Positions 27,192 to 35,117 of a DNA stretch of 42,897 nt are shown here, one piece after another. A program made the translations under genes and the position numbers. Under the pieces are notes generated by a model. That model was given only the letters and a program-made list of their open reading frames with translations, was not told where the DNA came from and made no database searches. The DNA comes from Qipengyuania sp. (GTDB lineage Bacteria; Pseudomonadota; Alphaproteobacteria; Sphingomonadales; Sphingomonadaceae), in assembly GCA_019745075.1 (NCBI GenBank), contig JAIETR010000010.1:1-42897 (forward strand), in the 5' to 3' direction. The stretch's first letter is position 1, and each line of letters opens with the position of its first letter.

Positions 27192-28007
27192 ATGCCCGAG
27201 CTGCCCGAAGTCGAAACCACCGTTCGCGGGCTGGCGCGCGTCCTCGACGGGCAGCGGATCGAGCGGGTCGAGCTCCGGCGCGCGGACCTGCGCCGGGCCT
27301 TCCCGCCCGATCTCGTCCAGGCGCTCACCGGCGCGCGGGTGACCGGGCTCGGCCGGCGCGCCAAATACGGCCTGATCCACACCGATCGCGGGCGCACGCT
27401 GGTGTTCCACCTCGGGATGAGCGGGCGGTGGCGGATCGATCCCGGGGCGCTCGACAAGCACGACCATTTGGTCCTCGAAACCGCGGCCCACCGGCTGGCC
27501 CTCAACGACGCCCGCCGCTTCGGCTCGGTCGATCTGGTCGACGAGGCCGAGCTGGCGCGCTGGCCGGCCTTCGCCGCGCTCGGGCCGGAGCCGCTGGGGG
27601 ACGATCTGACCCCCGCGCTGCTGCGCGCCGCCACCAGGGGGCGCAAGCCCGCGATCAAGCCGCTGCTGCTCGACCAGCGGTTGGTCGCGGGCCTCGGCAA
27701 CATCTATGTTTGCGAGGCACTGTGGCGCGCAGGCATCGACCCGCGCAAGCCCGGCGGCAAGGTGACCCGGGCCCAGTTCGCGCGGCTGGTGCCGGCGATC
27801 CGCGCGGTGCTCGAACGCTCGATCGCCGAAGGAGGTTCGACGTTGCGGGACTTCGCTCAGCCCGATGGCGAGTTGGGGCACTACGCCAGTCGCTTCGACG
27901 TCTATGGCCGCGAAGGCGCCGACTGCCGGCACGATGACGGCGGGACCATCCGCCGCCTGGTCCAGGGCGGCCGCGGCACCTGGTACTGCCCAAAGTGCCA
28001 GCGCTGA
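27192..28007 (+). CDS. mutM: Formamidopyrimidine-DNA glycosylase
   Basis: 271 aa. It excises 8-oxoguanine and formamidopyrimidines with beta-delta lyase activity. The N-terminal MPELPEVET gives the catalytic Pro and Glu, and there is a conserved Lys (GRRAKYG), the helix-two-turn-helix GLGNIYVCEALW and the C-terminal zinc finger. The finger is atypical: the second half is canonical (YCPKCQR), but the first half reads DCRHDDGG, so one Cys of the usual CxxC is absent and a His may substitute. The start is set by MPELPE. It is divergent from ubiE, a usual alphaproteobacterial arrangement. Confidence 0.95.
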   Translation: MPELPEVETTVRGLARVLDGQRIERVELRRADLRRAFPPDLVQALTGARVTGLGRRAKYGLIHTDRGRTLVFHLGMSGRWRIDPGALDKHDHLVLETAAHRLALNDARRFGSVDLVDEAELARWPAFAALGPEPLGDDLTPALLRAATRGRKPAIKPLLLDQRLVAGLGNIYVCEALWRAGIDPRKPGGKVTRAQFARLVPAIRAVLERSIAEGGSTLRDFAQPDGELGHYASRFDVYGREGADCRHDDGGTIRRLVQGGRGTWYCPKCQR

Positions 28008-28025
28008 GCGCCGGTCTTCACTGGT

Positions 28026-28139
28026 TCACACAAAGACACAAAGAGGTCAGCGCGCGCCGCAGGCATTGGAAAAAGTCGGGCACCTGGTTGGACAGAGCGG
28101 CTTCGCCGCGGGTTACGACAGCTTTGTGTCTTTGTGTGA
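28026..28139. repeat. Inverted repeat, TCACACAAAG family (copy 3)
   Basis: TCACACAAAGACACAAAG (28026-28043) pairs exactly with 28122-28139 over 18 bp. The loop contains GTCAGC after the left arm and GCGGCTTCGCCGC at 28097-28109. It lies 18 nt past the mutM stop. Further sequence up to rpsT (28140-28311) holds no gene. Confidence 0.9.
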
Positions 28140-28311
28140 TTCAAGTCTCGCCGGGCGGCCAGTTGGGCGAGCGCCAGAAGAATCTTGACGATTCGCCCTT
28201 GCGCCCATATGTGCGCGCCCTTCCGGTGCTCCGTAGCGCCGCTTTTCGCACGAATTCAGAGCATCGCGCGGGCCCCGGCCCGGCCCAAGAGAACGAGATC
28301 GAAAGACCGAC

Positions 28312-28572
28312 ATGGCCAACACGCCGCAAGCCAAGAAGCGCATCCGCCGCAATCAAAGCCGGGCCGAGATCAACGGCGCGCGCATGAGCCGCATCCGCAC
28401 CTTCCTCAAGAAGGTCGAAAGCGCGATCGAGAGCGGCGACAAGGATGCGGCCAGGTCGGCGCTGTCGGGCGCGCAGCCCGAGCTGGCGCGCGGCGTCGCG
28501 CGCGGGGTGATTCACAAGAACACCGCCGGCCGCAAAATGAGCCGACTCACCAAGCGGGTCGCCGCGCTCTAG
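28312..28572 (+). CDS. rpsT: 30S ribosomal protein S20
   Basis: 86 aa. The diagnostic N-terminus [17 protein letters not shown] and the C-terminal [19 protein letters not shown] identify S20, which binds 16S rRNA early in 30S assembly. GAAAGACC lies upstream of the ATG. A strong terminator follows. The order mutM-rpsT-dnaA is typical of alphaproteobacteria. Confidence 0.98.
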   Translation: MANTPQAKKRIRRNQSRAEINGARMSRIRTFLKKVESAIESGDKDAARSALSGAQPELARGVARGVIHKNTAGRKMSRLTKRVAAL

Positions 28573-28597
28573 CACAGCCTTGGAGCAGCTATGAGGT

Positions 28598-28635
28598 TCG
28601 GCCTGCCGCCCTCGCGCGGCGGGCCGAATTCTTTT
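28598..28635 (+). terminator. Rho-independent terminator of rpsT
   Basis: TTCGGCC (28598-28604) pairs with GGCCGAA (28622-28628), and GCCGC (28606-28610) with GCGGC (28616-28620), followed by TTCTTTTGAG. It separates rpsT from the dnaA control region. Confidence 0.85.
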
Positions 28636-29006
28636 GAGTCTTTGAGATGAAACCCAATTGTCATGCTGCGCTGCTTCGAAGCGCGGATTTCCCGCGATTC
28701 GCGACATCTGACCTGTGTTAATTATCCCAAAACAGGCACTTAGACGCAGCGCTGCGGGGTTGGGACGAGTCAACCTGTTTATTTAAGTTTTTTTGCAGTC
28801 TTGCCCCTTGCGACTCATTCGAAGCGGGCCTTAGGAAGACTCAAGTCAGGGACGGGACAGCCCGGCTTTCACAATCTGGTTCGAACGGACAGGAGCCGGG
28901 AAGGCGATTCCCGGTGCGGGCCGCGCTTTGCCGAGAGGATCTCGCGGGGTGGAGCAAGCCGGTCGGCAGGCCTTCTGTCGGCCCGCGGGGGGATGAGGGG
29001 ACGACG
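28636..29006 (+). promoter_or_regulatory. A+T-rich upstream region of dnaA
   Basis: About 370 bp without a gene, containing the most A+T-rich stretch near dnaA (around 28770-28795, TTTATTTAAGTTTTTTTGC). Two direct repeats are visible: ACCTGTGTTAATTAT (28711) and ACCTGTTTATTTAAG (about 28773), 62 bp apart. TTATCCCAA (28722-28730) differs from the DnaA box TTATCCACA at two places. CCTGT and ACAGG flank it (28712-28716, 28731-28735). The region probably carries the dnaA promoter and regulator sites. It is not enough to call an origin. Confidence 0.5.
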
Positions 29007-30470
29007 ATGGCCAAGGCTTACGACTCAGGCACGGGGCGCAGGATGCGAGACGAGACGATGGACGATTCCGAGGCGGTGAATCTGGCCGCGGATTGGGCGG
29101 ACATCAGCCAGGGGCTACGCAAGGACTTGGGGCATCAGCTCCACAGTCAATGGATCAAGCCTATCCAGCTCGGCCAGCTATGCGCGGAAACCGGCACGCT
29201 GGATCTCTTCCTGCCCACCGAGTTCAGCGCCAATTGGGTGCGCGACCGTTTCGCCGACCGGCTCGCGCTCGCCTGGAAGATCGCGAGCAGCGACGTGCGG
29301 CAGGTCAAGATCGAAGTCCTGCCCGGCCGCCGCCAGGTCGCCGAGCTGCGTCTTCACACCGATGGCCGCCGCCCCGCCAACGACGGCGCCGATCCCTCGA
29401 TGCTGGCGGTCGCCGCCGACACCATCGGCGATAGCGGCTTCACTTCCAGCGTCGGGCTCGACCCCATGCTGACCTTCGCCGCCTTCGTCACCGGAGAGGC
29501 CAATGTGCTCGCGGCCAACGCCGCCCAGCGCATGGCCGCGACCGAGAAGCCGCAGTTCGCGCCGCTCTATCTCAAGGCCGCGACCGGGCAGGGCAAGACG
29601 CATCTGCTCCACGCGATCGGCCATTCCTTCCTGCAAGCGCACCCGCGCGCGCGCATCTTCTACTGCAGCGCCGAGCGCTTCATGGTCGAGTTCGTCCAGG
29701 CGTTGAAGACCAGGCAGACGCTCGAGTTCAAGGCGCGCCTGAGGAGCTTCGACCTGTTGCTGGTGGACGACATCCAGTTCATCATCGGCAAGGAAAGCGC
29801 GCAGGAGGAACTGCTCTACACGATCGATGCGCTACTGGCCGAGGGCAAGCGGCTGGTCTTCGCCGCCGACCGCGCGCCGCAGGCCCTCGACGGGGTCGAG
29901 CCGCGACTGCTCAGCCGCCTCAGCATGGGGCTGGTGGCCGATATCGCCGCCGCCGACATGGAGCTGCGCCGCAAGATCCTCGACGCCAAACTGACCCGCT
30001 TCGCGCCCCTGGACGTGCCCGGCGATGTGATCGATTTCCTCGCCCGCACCGTGACGCGCAACATTCGCGAGCTGGTGGGCGGGCTCAACAAGCTCATCGC
30101 CTATGCCCAGCTGACCGGGCAGGAGGTCTGCCTCCAGCTCGCCGAGGAGCAACTCACCGACATCCTCTCGGCCAACCGCCGCCGCATCACCATCGACGAG
30201 ATCCAGCGCACCGTGTGCCACTTCTACCGCATCGACCGGGCCGAGATGTCGAGCAAGCGCCGCGCCCGCGCGGTCGTCCGTCCGCGCCAGGTGGCGATGT
30301 ATCTCGCCAAGGTGCTGACCCCGCGCAGCTATCCCGAAATCGGACGCAAATTCGGCGGGCGCGACCATTCGACCGTGATCCACGCGGTGCGGCTGATCGA
30401 GGACCTGCGCACCCGCGACGCCGACATGGACGGCGACGTGCGCAGCCTGCTGAGGCAGCTCGAGAGCTGA
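29007..30470 (+). CDS. dnaA: Chromosomal replication initiator protein DnaA
   Basis: 487 aa from the ATG at 29007 (GATGAGGGGA upstream); ATGs at 29043 and 29058 are possible alternatives. Domain I (ISQGLRKDLGHQLHSQWI) mediates self- and DnaB contacts. The AAA+ domain has Walker A ATGQGKTH and Walker B LLVDDIQFI, and the sensor helices include NIRELVGGLNKL. The C-terminal helix-turn-helix has the DnaA signature GRKFGGRDHSTVIHAV. It initiates replication by binding TTATCCACA boxes and loading DnaB. It ends in LLRQLES. It stands alone between rpsT and ruvA; dnaN is not adjacent, as is common in alphaproteobacteria. Confidence 0.97.
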   Translation: MAKAYDSGTGRRMRDETMDDSEAVNLAADWADISQGLRKDLGHQLHSQWIKPIQLGQLCAETGTLDLFLPTEFSANWVRDRFADRLALAWKIASSDVRQVKIEVLPGRRQVAELRLHTDGRRPANDGADPSMLAVAADTIGDSGFTSSVGLDPMLTFAAFVTGEANVLAANAAQRMAATEKPQFAPLYLKAATGQGKTHLLHAIGHSFLQAHPRARIFYCSAERFMVEFVQALKTRQTLEFKARLRSFDLLLVDDIQFIIGKESAQEELLYTIDALLAEGKRLVFAADRAPQALDGVEPRLLSRLSMGLVADIAAADMELRRKILDAKLTRFAPLDVPGDVIDFLARTVTRNIRELVGGLNKLIAYAQLTGQEVCLQLAEEQLTDILSANRRRITIDEIQRTVCHFYRIDRAEMSSKRRARAVVRPRQVAMYLAKVLTPRSYPEIGRKFGGRDHSTVIHAVRLIEDLRTRDADMDGDVRSLLRQLES

Positions 30471-30494
30471 TTGGAAAGCCCAATTCCCACCACC

Positions 30495-30608
30495 GTCGCC
30501 TCGAGCGAAGTCGAGATGCGGTGCCCAGGTGTCTCGATTTCGGCCGATCGGCCGAAGTTTATCCTGAGCGGCTGCTGCAAGCAGCCAGCCGAAGGGCTCG
30601 ACACGAAG
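30495..30608. repeat. Degenerate GAGCGAAGTCGA-type repeat remnant
   Basis: Between dnaA and ruvA lie GCCTCGAGCGAAGTCGAGAT near 30500, CGGCCGATCGGCCG near 30541, ATCCTGAGCGGCTGC with GCAAGCAGCC, and GGGCTCGACACGAAGGGG near 30595. These are pieces of the GAGCGAAGTCGA hairpin that is intact at 41079-41145. Here the arms are broken by insertions. No gene lies in 30471-30680. Confidence 0.55.
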
Positions 30609-30680
30609 GGGTTAGGTTAGACTGAGAATAAGCCCGTTCTCCCCCTGTTCAAATCTTGTGGACGGGGGCAGGACAAGCGC

Positions 30681-31277
30681 ATGATTGCACGGCTGCGCGG
30701 CATTCTCGACGACACCGGCGCCGACTGGGCGGTGATCGACGTCGCGGGTGTGGGCTATCTCGTCCACTGCTCGGCGAAGACGCTGGCGGCGCTGGGCGCG
30801 GCGGGCGAGGCCTGCACGGTGTTCACCGACCTCCAGGTATCCGAGAACGACATGCGCCTGCTGGGCTTCGCCGACGCCGCGGAGCGCGACTGGTTCCGGT
30901 TGCTGACCCAGGTCCAGGGGGTGGGGAGCAAGGTTGCGCTGGCGATCCTCTCCGTGCTCACCCCGCACGATCTCGCCACCGCCTGCGCGCAGGGCGACGC
31001 CGCGATGCTGGCGCGCGCCAACGGCGTCGGCCCCAAGCTCGCGAGCCGCATCGTCAACGAGCTGAAGGACAAGGCCGGCGCAATCCCCGGCGGCGTTGCC
31101 GGCGTGGTTTCGACTCCGCGAGGCGGCGCCAGCGCCGACGCCGTCAGCGCGCTCGAAAACCTCGGCTTCAAACCCGCCACCGCCAGCCGCGCGGTGGCCG
31201 AAGCACTGGGCGAACTTGGCGAGGGGGCAGGCGAGGGGGAACTGATCCGGGTGGCGCTGAAGAGGGCGGCGGGGTGA
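30681..31277 (+). CDS. ruvA: Holliday junction branch migration protein RuvA
   Basis: 198 aa. The N-terminal OB-fold ([25 protein letters not shown]), the acidic-pin and helix-hairpin-helix region ([36 protein letters not shown]) and the C-terminal RuvB-binding helices ([20 protein letters not shown]) are all present. RuvA binds four-way junctions and holds RuvB on the arms. Normally ruvB follows at once; here 1.38 kb intervene. Its TGA overlaps an in-frame GTG of the next reading frame. Confidence 0.96.
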   Translation: MIARLRGILDDTGADWAVIDVAGVGYLVHCSAKTLAALGAAGEACTVFTDLQVSENDMRLLGFADAAERDWFRLLTQVQGVGSKVALAILSVLTPHDLATACAQGDAAMLARANGVGPKLASRIVNELKDKAGAIPGGVAGVVSTPRGGASADAVSALENLGFKPATASRAVAEALGELGEGAGEGELIRVALKRAAG

Positions 31278-31282
31278 GCTGC

Positions 31283-31657
31283 ATGTCGTCTCGGCGATGG
31301 GCGGGGGGGCTCTATGTGATCGGCGTTCTCGTCATGAGCCTGCGGGCGGGGGAGCCTGAGAAGCTGTGGTGGTGGTTGGGGGCGCTGATCTTCGTTGTCT
31401 GGATATCGTCGCCGGTGCTCGGCGGGCTGTGGCTCTGGCGCCTGCTATCCAGACAGGGGGCGAAGGTGCTCTATCTCCTACTGTTGGCGATAATCGCCAT
31501 CGCTGGATTCGCCCTCCAGTGGCACACAATGTTTATCGGACCGTCCGACGCGCAAAATGCGCTCATCCTGGTGTTCGTCCCCCTTTATCAGTGGGTCGCG
31601 GTAGGGTTGTCCTTTGGTCTCTCCAAGCTGCTAGCATGGGTGAGTGCTCGCGAATGA
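31283..31657 (+). CDS. Small membrane protein of unknown function
   Basis: 124 aa from the ATG at 31283; a GTG at 31274 overlapping the ruvA stop would add three residues. Four hydrophobic segments are visible: about 7-22 (GGLYVIGVLVMSL), 28-50 (WWWLGALIFVVWISSPVLGG), 60-77 (VLYLLLLAIIAIAGFAL) and 95-115 (LILVFVPLYQWVAVGLSFGL). There are no catalytic motifs and I do not recognise a family. It is part of the insertion between ruvA and ruvB and could be co-transcribed with ruvA. Its stop overlaps the start of the doxX remnant. Confidence 0.6.
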   Translation: MSSRRWAGGLYVIGVLVMSLRAGEPEKLWWWLGALIFVVWISSPVLGGLWLWRLLSRQGAKVLYLLLLAIIAIAGFALQWHTMFIGPSDAQNALILVFVPLYQWVAVGLSFGLSKLLAWVSARE

Positions 31658-31987
31658 ATTGGAAGCTCGAACCCCTAACTCGCTTCTCAGACAGGATCAT
31701 CCTCGCCCTCGGGCGGCGACCGGCTCGTTCTTAGTCCACGAAACCTCGGACAATGTTGACGAGCGCCGCGCGGATGCGCGAGTTTGCGGGCCTTCTCGAC
31801 CAGTTCGCCTTTCCGTTGCCGCATCTTATGGCACCGCTCTCCGTCGCGGTGCAGTTCGGCTGCGGGGGCGATGCTGATCCTCGGACTGCTCACCCGTTGC
31901 GCCGGGCTGCTGGTCACAGCCAACTTCGCGGTCGCGGCGGTGATGGTGCACTGAAACGAGCCCTTTCGTGGCTGGTGGCCTGCATTT
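31654..31987 (+). pseudogene. Decayed DoxX-family membrane protein gene
   Basis: Pieces of one DoxX-like protein can be read in order but in three frames: LTRFSDRIILALGR (frame of 31654), TGSFLVHETSDNV (frame of 31644), then SAARMREFAGLLDQF and LMAPLSVAVQF (frame of 31753), then AMLILGLLTRCAGLLVTA (frame of 31871). That last frame hits TGA at 31952 before a recognisable PFRGWWPA tail. At least three frameshifts and one stop are needed, so no single base-call error explains it. Intact DoxX proteins are about 120-140 aa with four helices. The remnant lies between the small membrane gene and parD. Confidence 0.75.
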
Positions 31988-32055
31988 CGCGGCAGCTGGC
32001 TCGGGCCGGTTTGGGATCGATAGCGCGTTCGGGAGTCGGCGGTGACGCGCTTGGC

Positions 32056-32084
32056 TTGGAACCTGTCGGCAACCGGTCTATAGC
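32056..32084 (+). promoter_or_regulatory. Predicted promoter of parDE, possibly giving a leaderless mRNA
   Basis: TTGGAA (32056-32061) as -35, a 17-bp spacer and TATAGC (32079-32084) as -10 form a good housekeeping match. Transcription would start about 7 nt later, at or next to the parD ATG at 32091. No Shine-Dalgarno sequence precedes that ATG, which fits a leaderless transcript. Confidence 0.5.
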
Positions 32085-32090
32085 CCGCCC

Positions 32091-32375
32091 ATGGGCGAAA
32101 TGAGCTTCACCTTTCCTCCCGATCTCGAAAGCTGGATCGAGGCGCGCGTGGCCGAGGGCCGCTATGCAGACGCGGCGGATTATATGCGCGACCTCGTGCG
32201 GCGCGACCAGGAAGGGCTCTTGCCGGAAGGCGGAAACGAGGCTCAGGAGACACCCGAATTTATTGCCTGGGTGCGCGAAAAGGTCGCGGAGGGTCTCGCC
32301 TCTGGCGTGATCGACCGTGACCCGCGCGATGTCCTGGATGAAATCGTTGCGAGGCGCAAAGCCCGGCGTGCCTAA
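32091..32375 (+). CDS. parD: ParD-like type II antitoxin
   Basis: 94 aa from the ATG at 32091; the ATG at 32100 is an alternative. The N-terminal ribbon-helix-helix (SFTFPPDLESWIEARVAEG, YADAADYMRDLVRRDQEG) binds operator DNA, and the C-terminal region (EFIAWVREKVAEGLASGVI) would wrap the toxin. It overlaps the parE GTG by 8 nt. The pair lies between ruvA and ruvB. ParD represses its own promoter with ParE in known systems. Confidence 0.9.
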   Translation: MGEMSFTFPPDLESWIEARVAEGRYADAADYMRDLVRRDQEGLLPEGGNEAQETPEFIAWVREKVAEGLASGVIDRDPRDVLDEIVARRKARRA

Positions 32376-32664
32376 GCTGCAGCTGACTGCCGCTGCCATT
32401 GCCGACCTCGATGACATCGACGCCTATGGCGCGGCTCATTTCGGGGAGGACGCCGCTGATTCCTATGCAGCGGCGCTGCGCCATGCGCTCGATTTGCTGG
32501 AAGGCTTTCCGCGCTCCGCCCCTTCGCGTGACGATTTCGGTCCTGGTATTCGCTGTCGGAGTTTTCGATCGCACCTGATCCTGCACGTGGTCGAAAATGA
32601 AACGGTCCTGGTAGTGCGCATTCTGCACCATACTCAGGACGTCAAGCGCGCGCTCAAGCCATGA
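32368..32664 (+). CDS. parE: ParE-like toxin of the RelE/ParE superfamily
   Basis: 98 aa from the GTG at 32368 ([17 protein letters not shown]), chosen for family length and for the 8-nt overlap with parD; the longer frame from 32317 is in antitoxin sequence. The fold signature is present: [37 protein letters not shown] and the C-terminal strand [18 protein letters not shown]. Known ParE proteins poison DNA gyrase. Its TGA (32662-32664) overlaps the ruvB ATG (ATGA), so ruvB translation may depend on toxin translation. Confidence 0.9.
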   Translation: MPKLQLTAAAIADLDDIDAYGAAHFGEDAADSYAAALRHALDLLEGFPRSAPSRDDFGPGIRCRSFRSHLILHVVENETVLVVRILHHTQDVKRALKP

Positions 32665-33689
32665 CCGACCCCGTCCCCCTCCACGCCCCGTCCCGCCAGC
32701 CCGAGGATCCCGACGCGGCGCTGCGGCCGAAATGGCTCGCCGAGTTCGTCGGGCAGGCGGCGGCGCGCGAGAATTTGCGCGTGTTCATCGCGGCGGCGAA
32801 AGCGCGCGGCGAGGCGATGGACCATGTGCTGTTCTTCGGCCCGCCGGGGCTCGGCAAGACCACGCTGGCGCAGATCGTGGCGCGTGAGCTCGGCGTCGGC
32901 TTTCGCGCCACCAGCGGGCCGGTGATCGCCAGGGCTGGCGATCTCGCGGCGCTGCTCACCAATCTCGAGCCGCACGATGTGCTCTTCATCGACGAGATCC
33001 ACCGCCTCAATCCGGTGGTCGAGGAAATCCTCTATCCGGCGATGGAGGACCGCGCCCTCGATCTCTTCATCGGCGAGGGGCCCTCCGCCCGCTCGGTGCG
33101 GATCGACCTGCCGCCCTTCACGCTGATCGGCGCGACCACGCGGCAAGGCTTGTTGACCACCCCGTTGCGCGACCGCTTCGGCATTCCGGTGCGGCTCAGT
33201 TTTTACAGCGAGGACGAACTGCTCCAGGTCGTCACCCGCGGCGCCGGGCTGCTCGGCATGGGCGTGGACGAGGGCGGCGCGCGCGAGATCGCACGGCGCA
33301 GCCGCGGCACGCCGCGCGTCGCCGGGCGGCTGCTGCGGCGGGTGCGCGATTTCGCCCATGTCGCGGGCGCGGACACCATCACGCGCAAAGTGGCCGACGA
33401 GGCGCTGACGCGGCTCGAGGTCGATGGGCGCGGCCTCGACGCGATGGACCGCCGCTACCTCGCGATGATCGCCACCACCTACAAGGGCGGTCCGGTTGGG
33501 GTGGAGACGCTCGCCGCGGGCCTCTCGGAGCCGCGCGACACCGTCGAGGAGGTGATCGAGCCCTTCCTCATCCAGCTCGGCCTGATCGCCCGCACCGCGC
33601 GCGGACGCTGCCTCAACGATGGCGGCTGGAGCCACCTCGGGCTGGCGTCGCCCCAGCCACCGCAGGGCGGGCTGTTCGACGAAGCCTGA
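32661..33689 (+). CDS. ruvB: Holliday junction branch migration ATPase RuvB
   Basis: 342 aa. The AAA+ motor has Walker [11 protein letters not shown], Walker [11 protein letters not shown], the beta-hairpin region that contacts RuvA, sensor 1 IGATTR and the Arg finger region [12 protein letters not shown]. The C-terminal winged helix contains [17 protein letters not shown] and [17 protein letters not shown]. RuvB pumps DNA through the RuvA-bound junction. It is normally coupled to ruvA; here it is coupled to parE by ATGA. No clear ribosome site precedes it apart from the parE sequence. A terminator-like hairpin follows. Confidence 0.97.
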   Translation: MTDPVPLHAPSRQPEDPDAALRPKWLAEFVGQAAARENLRVFIAAAKARGEAMDHVLFFGPPGLGKTTLAQIVARELGVGFRATSGPVIARAGDLAALLTNLEPHDVLFIDEIHRLNPVVEEILYPAMEDRALDLFIGEGPSARSVRIDLPPFTLIGATTRQGLLTTPLRDRFGIPVRLSFYSEDELLQVVTRGAGLLGMGVDEGGAREIARRSRGTPRVAGRLLRRVRDFAHVAGADTITRKVADEALTRLEVDGRGLDAMDRRYLAMIATTYKGGPVGVETLAAGLSEPRDTVEEVIEPFLIQLGLIARTARGRCLNDGGWSHLGLASPQPPQGGLFDEA

Positions 33690-33699
33690 GCCGCATACG

Positions 33700-33729
33700 A
33701 AAAGGGCGACCGTTGCCGGCCGCCCCTTC
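33700..33729. terminator. Bidirectional terminator between ruvB and the protease gene
   Basis: AAAAGGGCGACCG pairs across a TTGC loop with CGGCCGCCCCTT, with one G-T wobble and one bulge. T-rich tails lie on the minus-strand side (CCCTTTT) and, more weakly, on the plus side (CTTCCTT). It sits between the convergent ruvB and protease genes. Confidence 0.75.
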
Positions 33730-33749
33730 CTTGTCGATCGCGCCGCGGC

Positions 33750-34946
33750 TCAGAACGCGTAGCGCGCCTGGACCTTGATCTTGCGGCGCATCGCGGCGCC
33801 GGCGACACCGAAGCCGAGGATCAGCAGCGCCCAGGTCGATGGCTCGGGCACATTGGCGATGAAGCCGGTGTGGAGGAAGATCGGCACGAACCCATTCAGC
33901 TCGCCAAAGCTCGATTGCAGGCCGGACTTCGAATCGCCGAAGCTGGTCCCGAAGCTCAGTCCGTAGCTGTTCACCGAGGCCAGCTGGCCGTTGATGAAGC
34001 CCGGGCCGCCCGAATCGCCGCCCGCGATGCTGACTTCGAGCGGGCCGACCGCCTGTGTGCAGAATTGCAAGCCGGCGGCTCCGGCCACGGCCTGCGCCAC
34101 GAAGCACGCCTGGTTGTTCGCTCCCGAGCCGAGGCGGTCGAAGTCCGAGATGAAGGAGAATTCGACCTCGGCGGTGCCGAAGAAATTCTCACCGCTCGCG
34201 TCGCGATCGGTGAAGAACCCGCCGAATGCGGCATTGCCCCAGCTGTAATCGTAGATGTTGTCGCCCTGGCGGCGACGGCCCACGCCCGCGCCCGCGCCGG
34301 GGCCGGTGGTTCCATCGACGCCGCCGGTGAGCGAGCGCGTGCCAAGGCCGGCCACGTTGAAGGTCGAGCCGGTGAGGTCACCGCCGCCGTAGAGGGCGTA
34401 GGCCTGCGCATAGTCCGGTGCCGCGCTGGCGAGCGTCAGAACCGCGATGTCGTTCTGGTCGATCACTTCGCCGGTGTATCCGGTGTTCACATTGTACCCC
34501 GCGATGTCGATCGCGGTTACGCCGGGGGGCGAGTTGTAGAAATAGGGATCGTCGCCCGACGACACACCATCGTAGAAGAAGGCTTGCGTGCGGACCAGGT
34601 CGGCCGCCTTGCCGCCCGGACCGTTCTGATAGCCATTGCTGACGCAGTGCGCGGCGGTGACGATGCGGTTGCCGGCGGTGAGCGCCCCCGAGCAGACGAA
34701 CTGACTCCCGTCGCTGTAGGTCATCAGCAGGCCGACGACGCCGCTGTAGCCCCGCGCGTTGGTGGCGAGATAGGCGGGGTTTCCACCCGCGGCGACAGTC
34801 GCCGTCGAATTCTGACCGACGATCCGCGACGTTGCCGTCCAGCTAAGGCCGTTCGACCCGGTCCCGCTTTGCGTTCCGCTGCCAGCCACGGCGACGGCAG
34901 GCGCGAGCGCGGCGACCGCGACGGTCGCGTAAAGACTCCTAAACAT
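33750..34946 (-). CDS. Secreted trypsin-like serine protease with PEPxxWA-CTERM anchor
   Basis: 398 aa. Residues 1-21 form a Sec signal peptide (ALAPAVAVAG). The S1 triad is visible: TAAHC (His), QNDIAVLTL (Asp) and AGGDSGGPGF (Ser). The C-terminus is a PEP-CTERM sorting signal: VPEPSTWALLILGFGVAGA then MRRK, the PEPxxWA variant typical of sphingomonads. Exosortase would cleave at the motif and place the protein on the surface or in exopolysaccharide; no exosortase gene is in the window. GGAGGGAAGGGG precedes the ATG. A GC hairpin follows the stop. Confidence 0.92.
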   Translation of the reverse strand: MFRSLYATVAVAALAPAVAVAGSGTQSGTGSNGLSWTATSRIVGQNSTATVAAGGNPAYLATNARGYSGVVGLLMTYSDGSQFVCSGALTAGNRIVTAAHCVSNGYQNGPGGKAADLVRTQAFFYDGVSSGDDPYFYNSPPGVTAIDIAGYNVNTGYTGEVIDQNDIAVLTLASAAPDYAQAYALYGGGDLTGSTFNVAGLGTRSLTGGVDGTTGPGAGAGVGRRRQGDNIYDYSWGNAAFGGFFTDRDASGENFFGTAEVEFSFISDFDRLGSGANNQACFVAQAVAGAAGLQFCTQAVGPLEVSIAGGDSGGPGFINGQLASVNSYGLSFGTSFGDSKSGLQSSFGELNGFVPIFLHTGFIANVPEPSTWALLILGFGVAGAAMRRKIKVQARYAF

Positions 34947-35117
34947 AAACCCCTTCCCTCCATAGACCCCTTGGGCACGAAGCCCGAGCCTTCTGTTAGC
35001 TTTCTATGTGCGAATTCGCAATCGGTTCCTCGGCCAAATCTGGCTCGATTTGGGACTGCGAGCACACCCATGTGCCAATTCGGGACGAGCACCAGGCGGC
35101 GCGCACATGAGTGGTGT
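34947..35117. other. Protease upstream region with small palindromes
   Basis: The gap contains TGCGAATTCGCA (35009-35020), a perfect 12-bp palindrome that could be an operator, and CCAAATC/GATTTGG (35034-35040, 35047-35053) with a 6-nt loop. It must hold the protease promoter unless that gene is read from the oxygenase. No factor can be named. Confidence 0.35.

Noticed and set aside
28636-29006. Replication origin next to dnaA
   Set aside because: Only one weak DnaA-box-like sequence is present; no cluster of boxes is visible.
35060-35080. Sigma-54-like promoter TGGCAC...TGTGC upstream of the PEP-CTERM protease
   Set aside because: The GG and GC elements are one base too far apart, and sigma-54 promoters are strict about that spacing.
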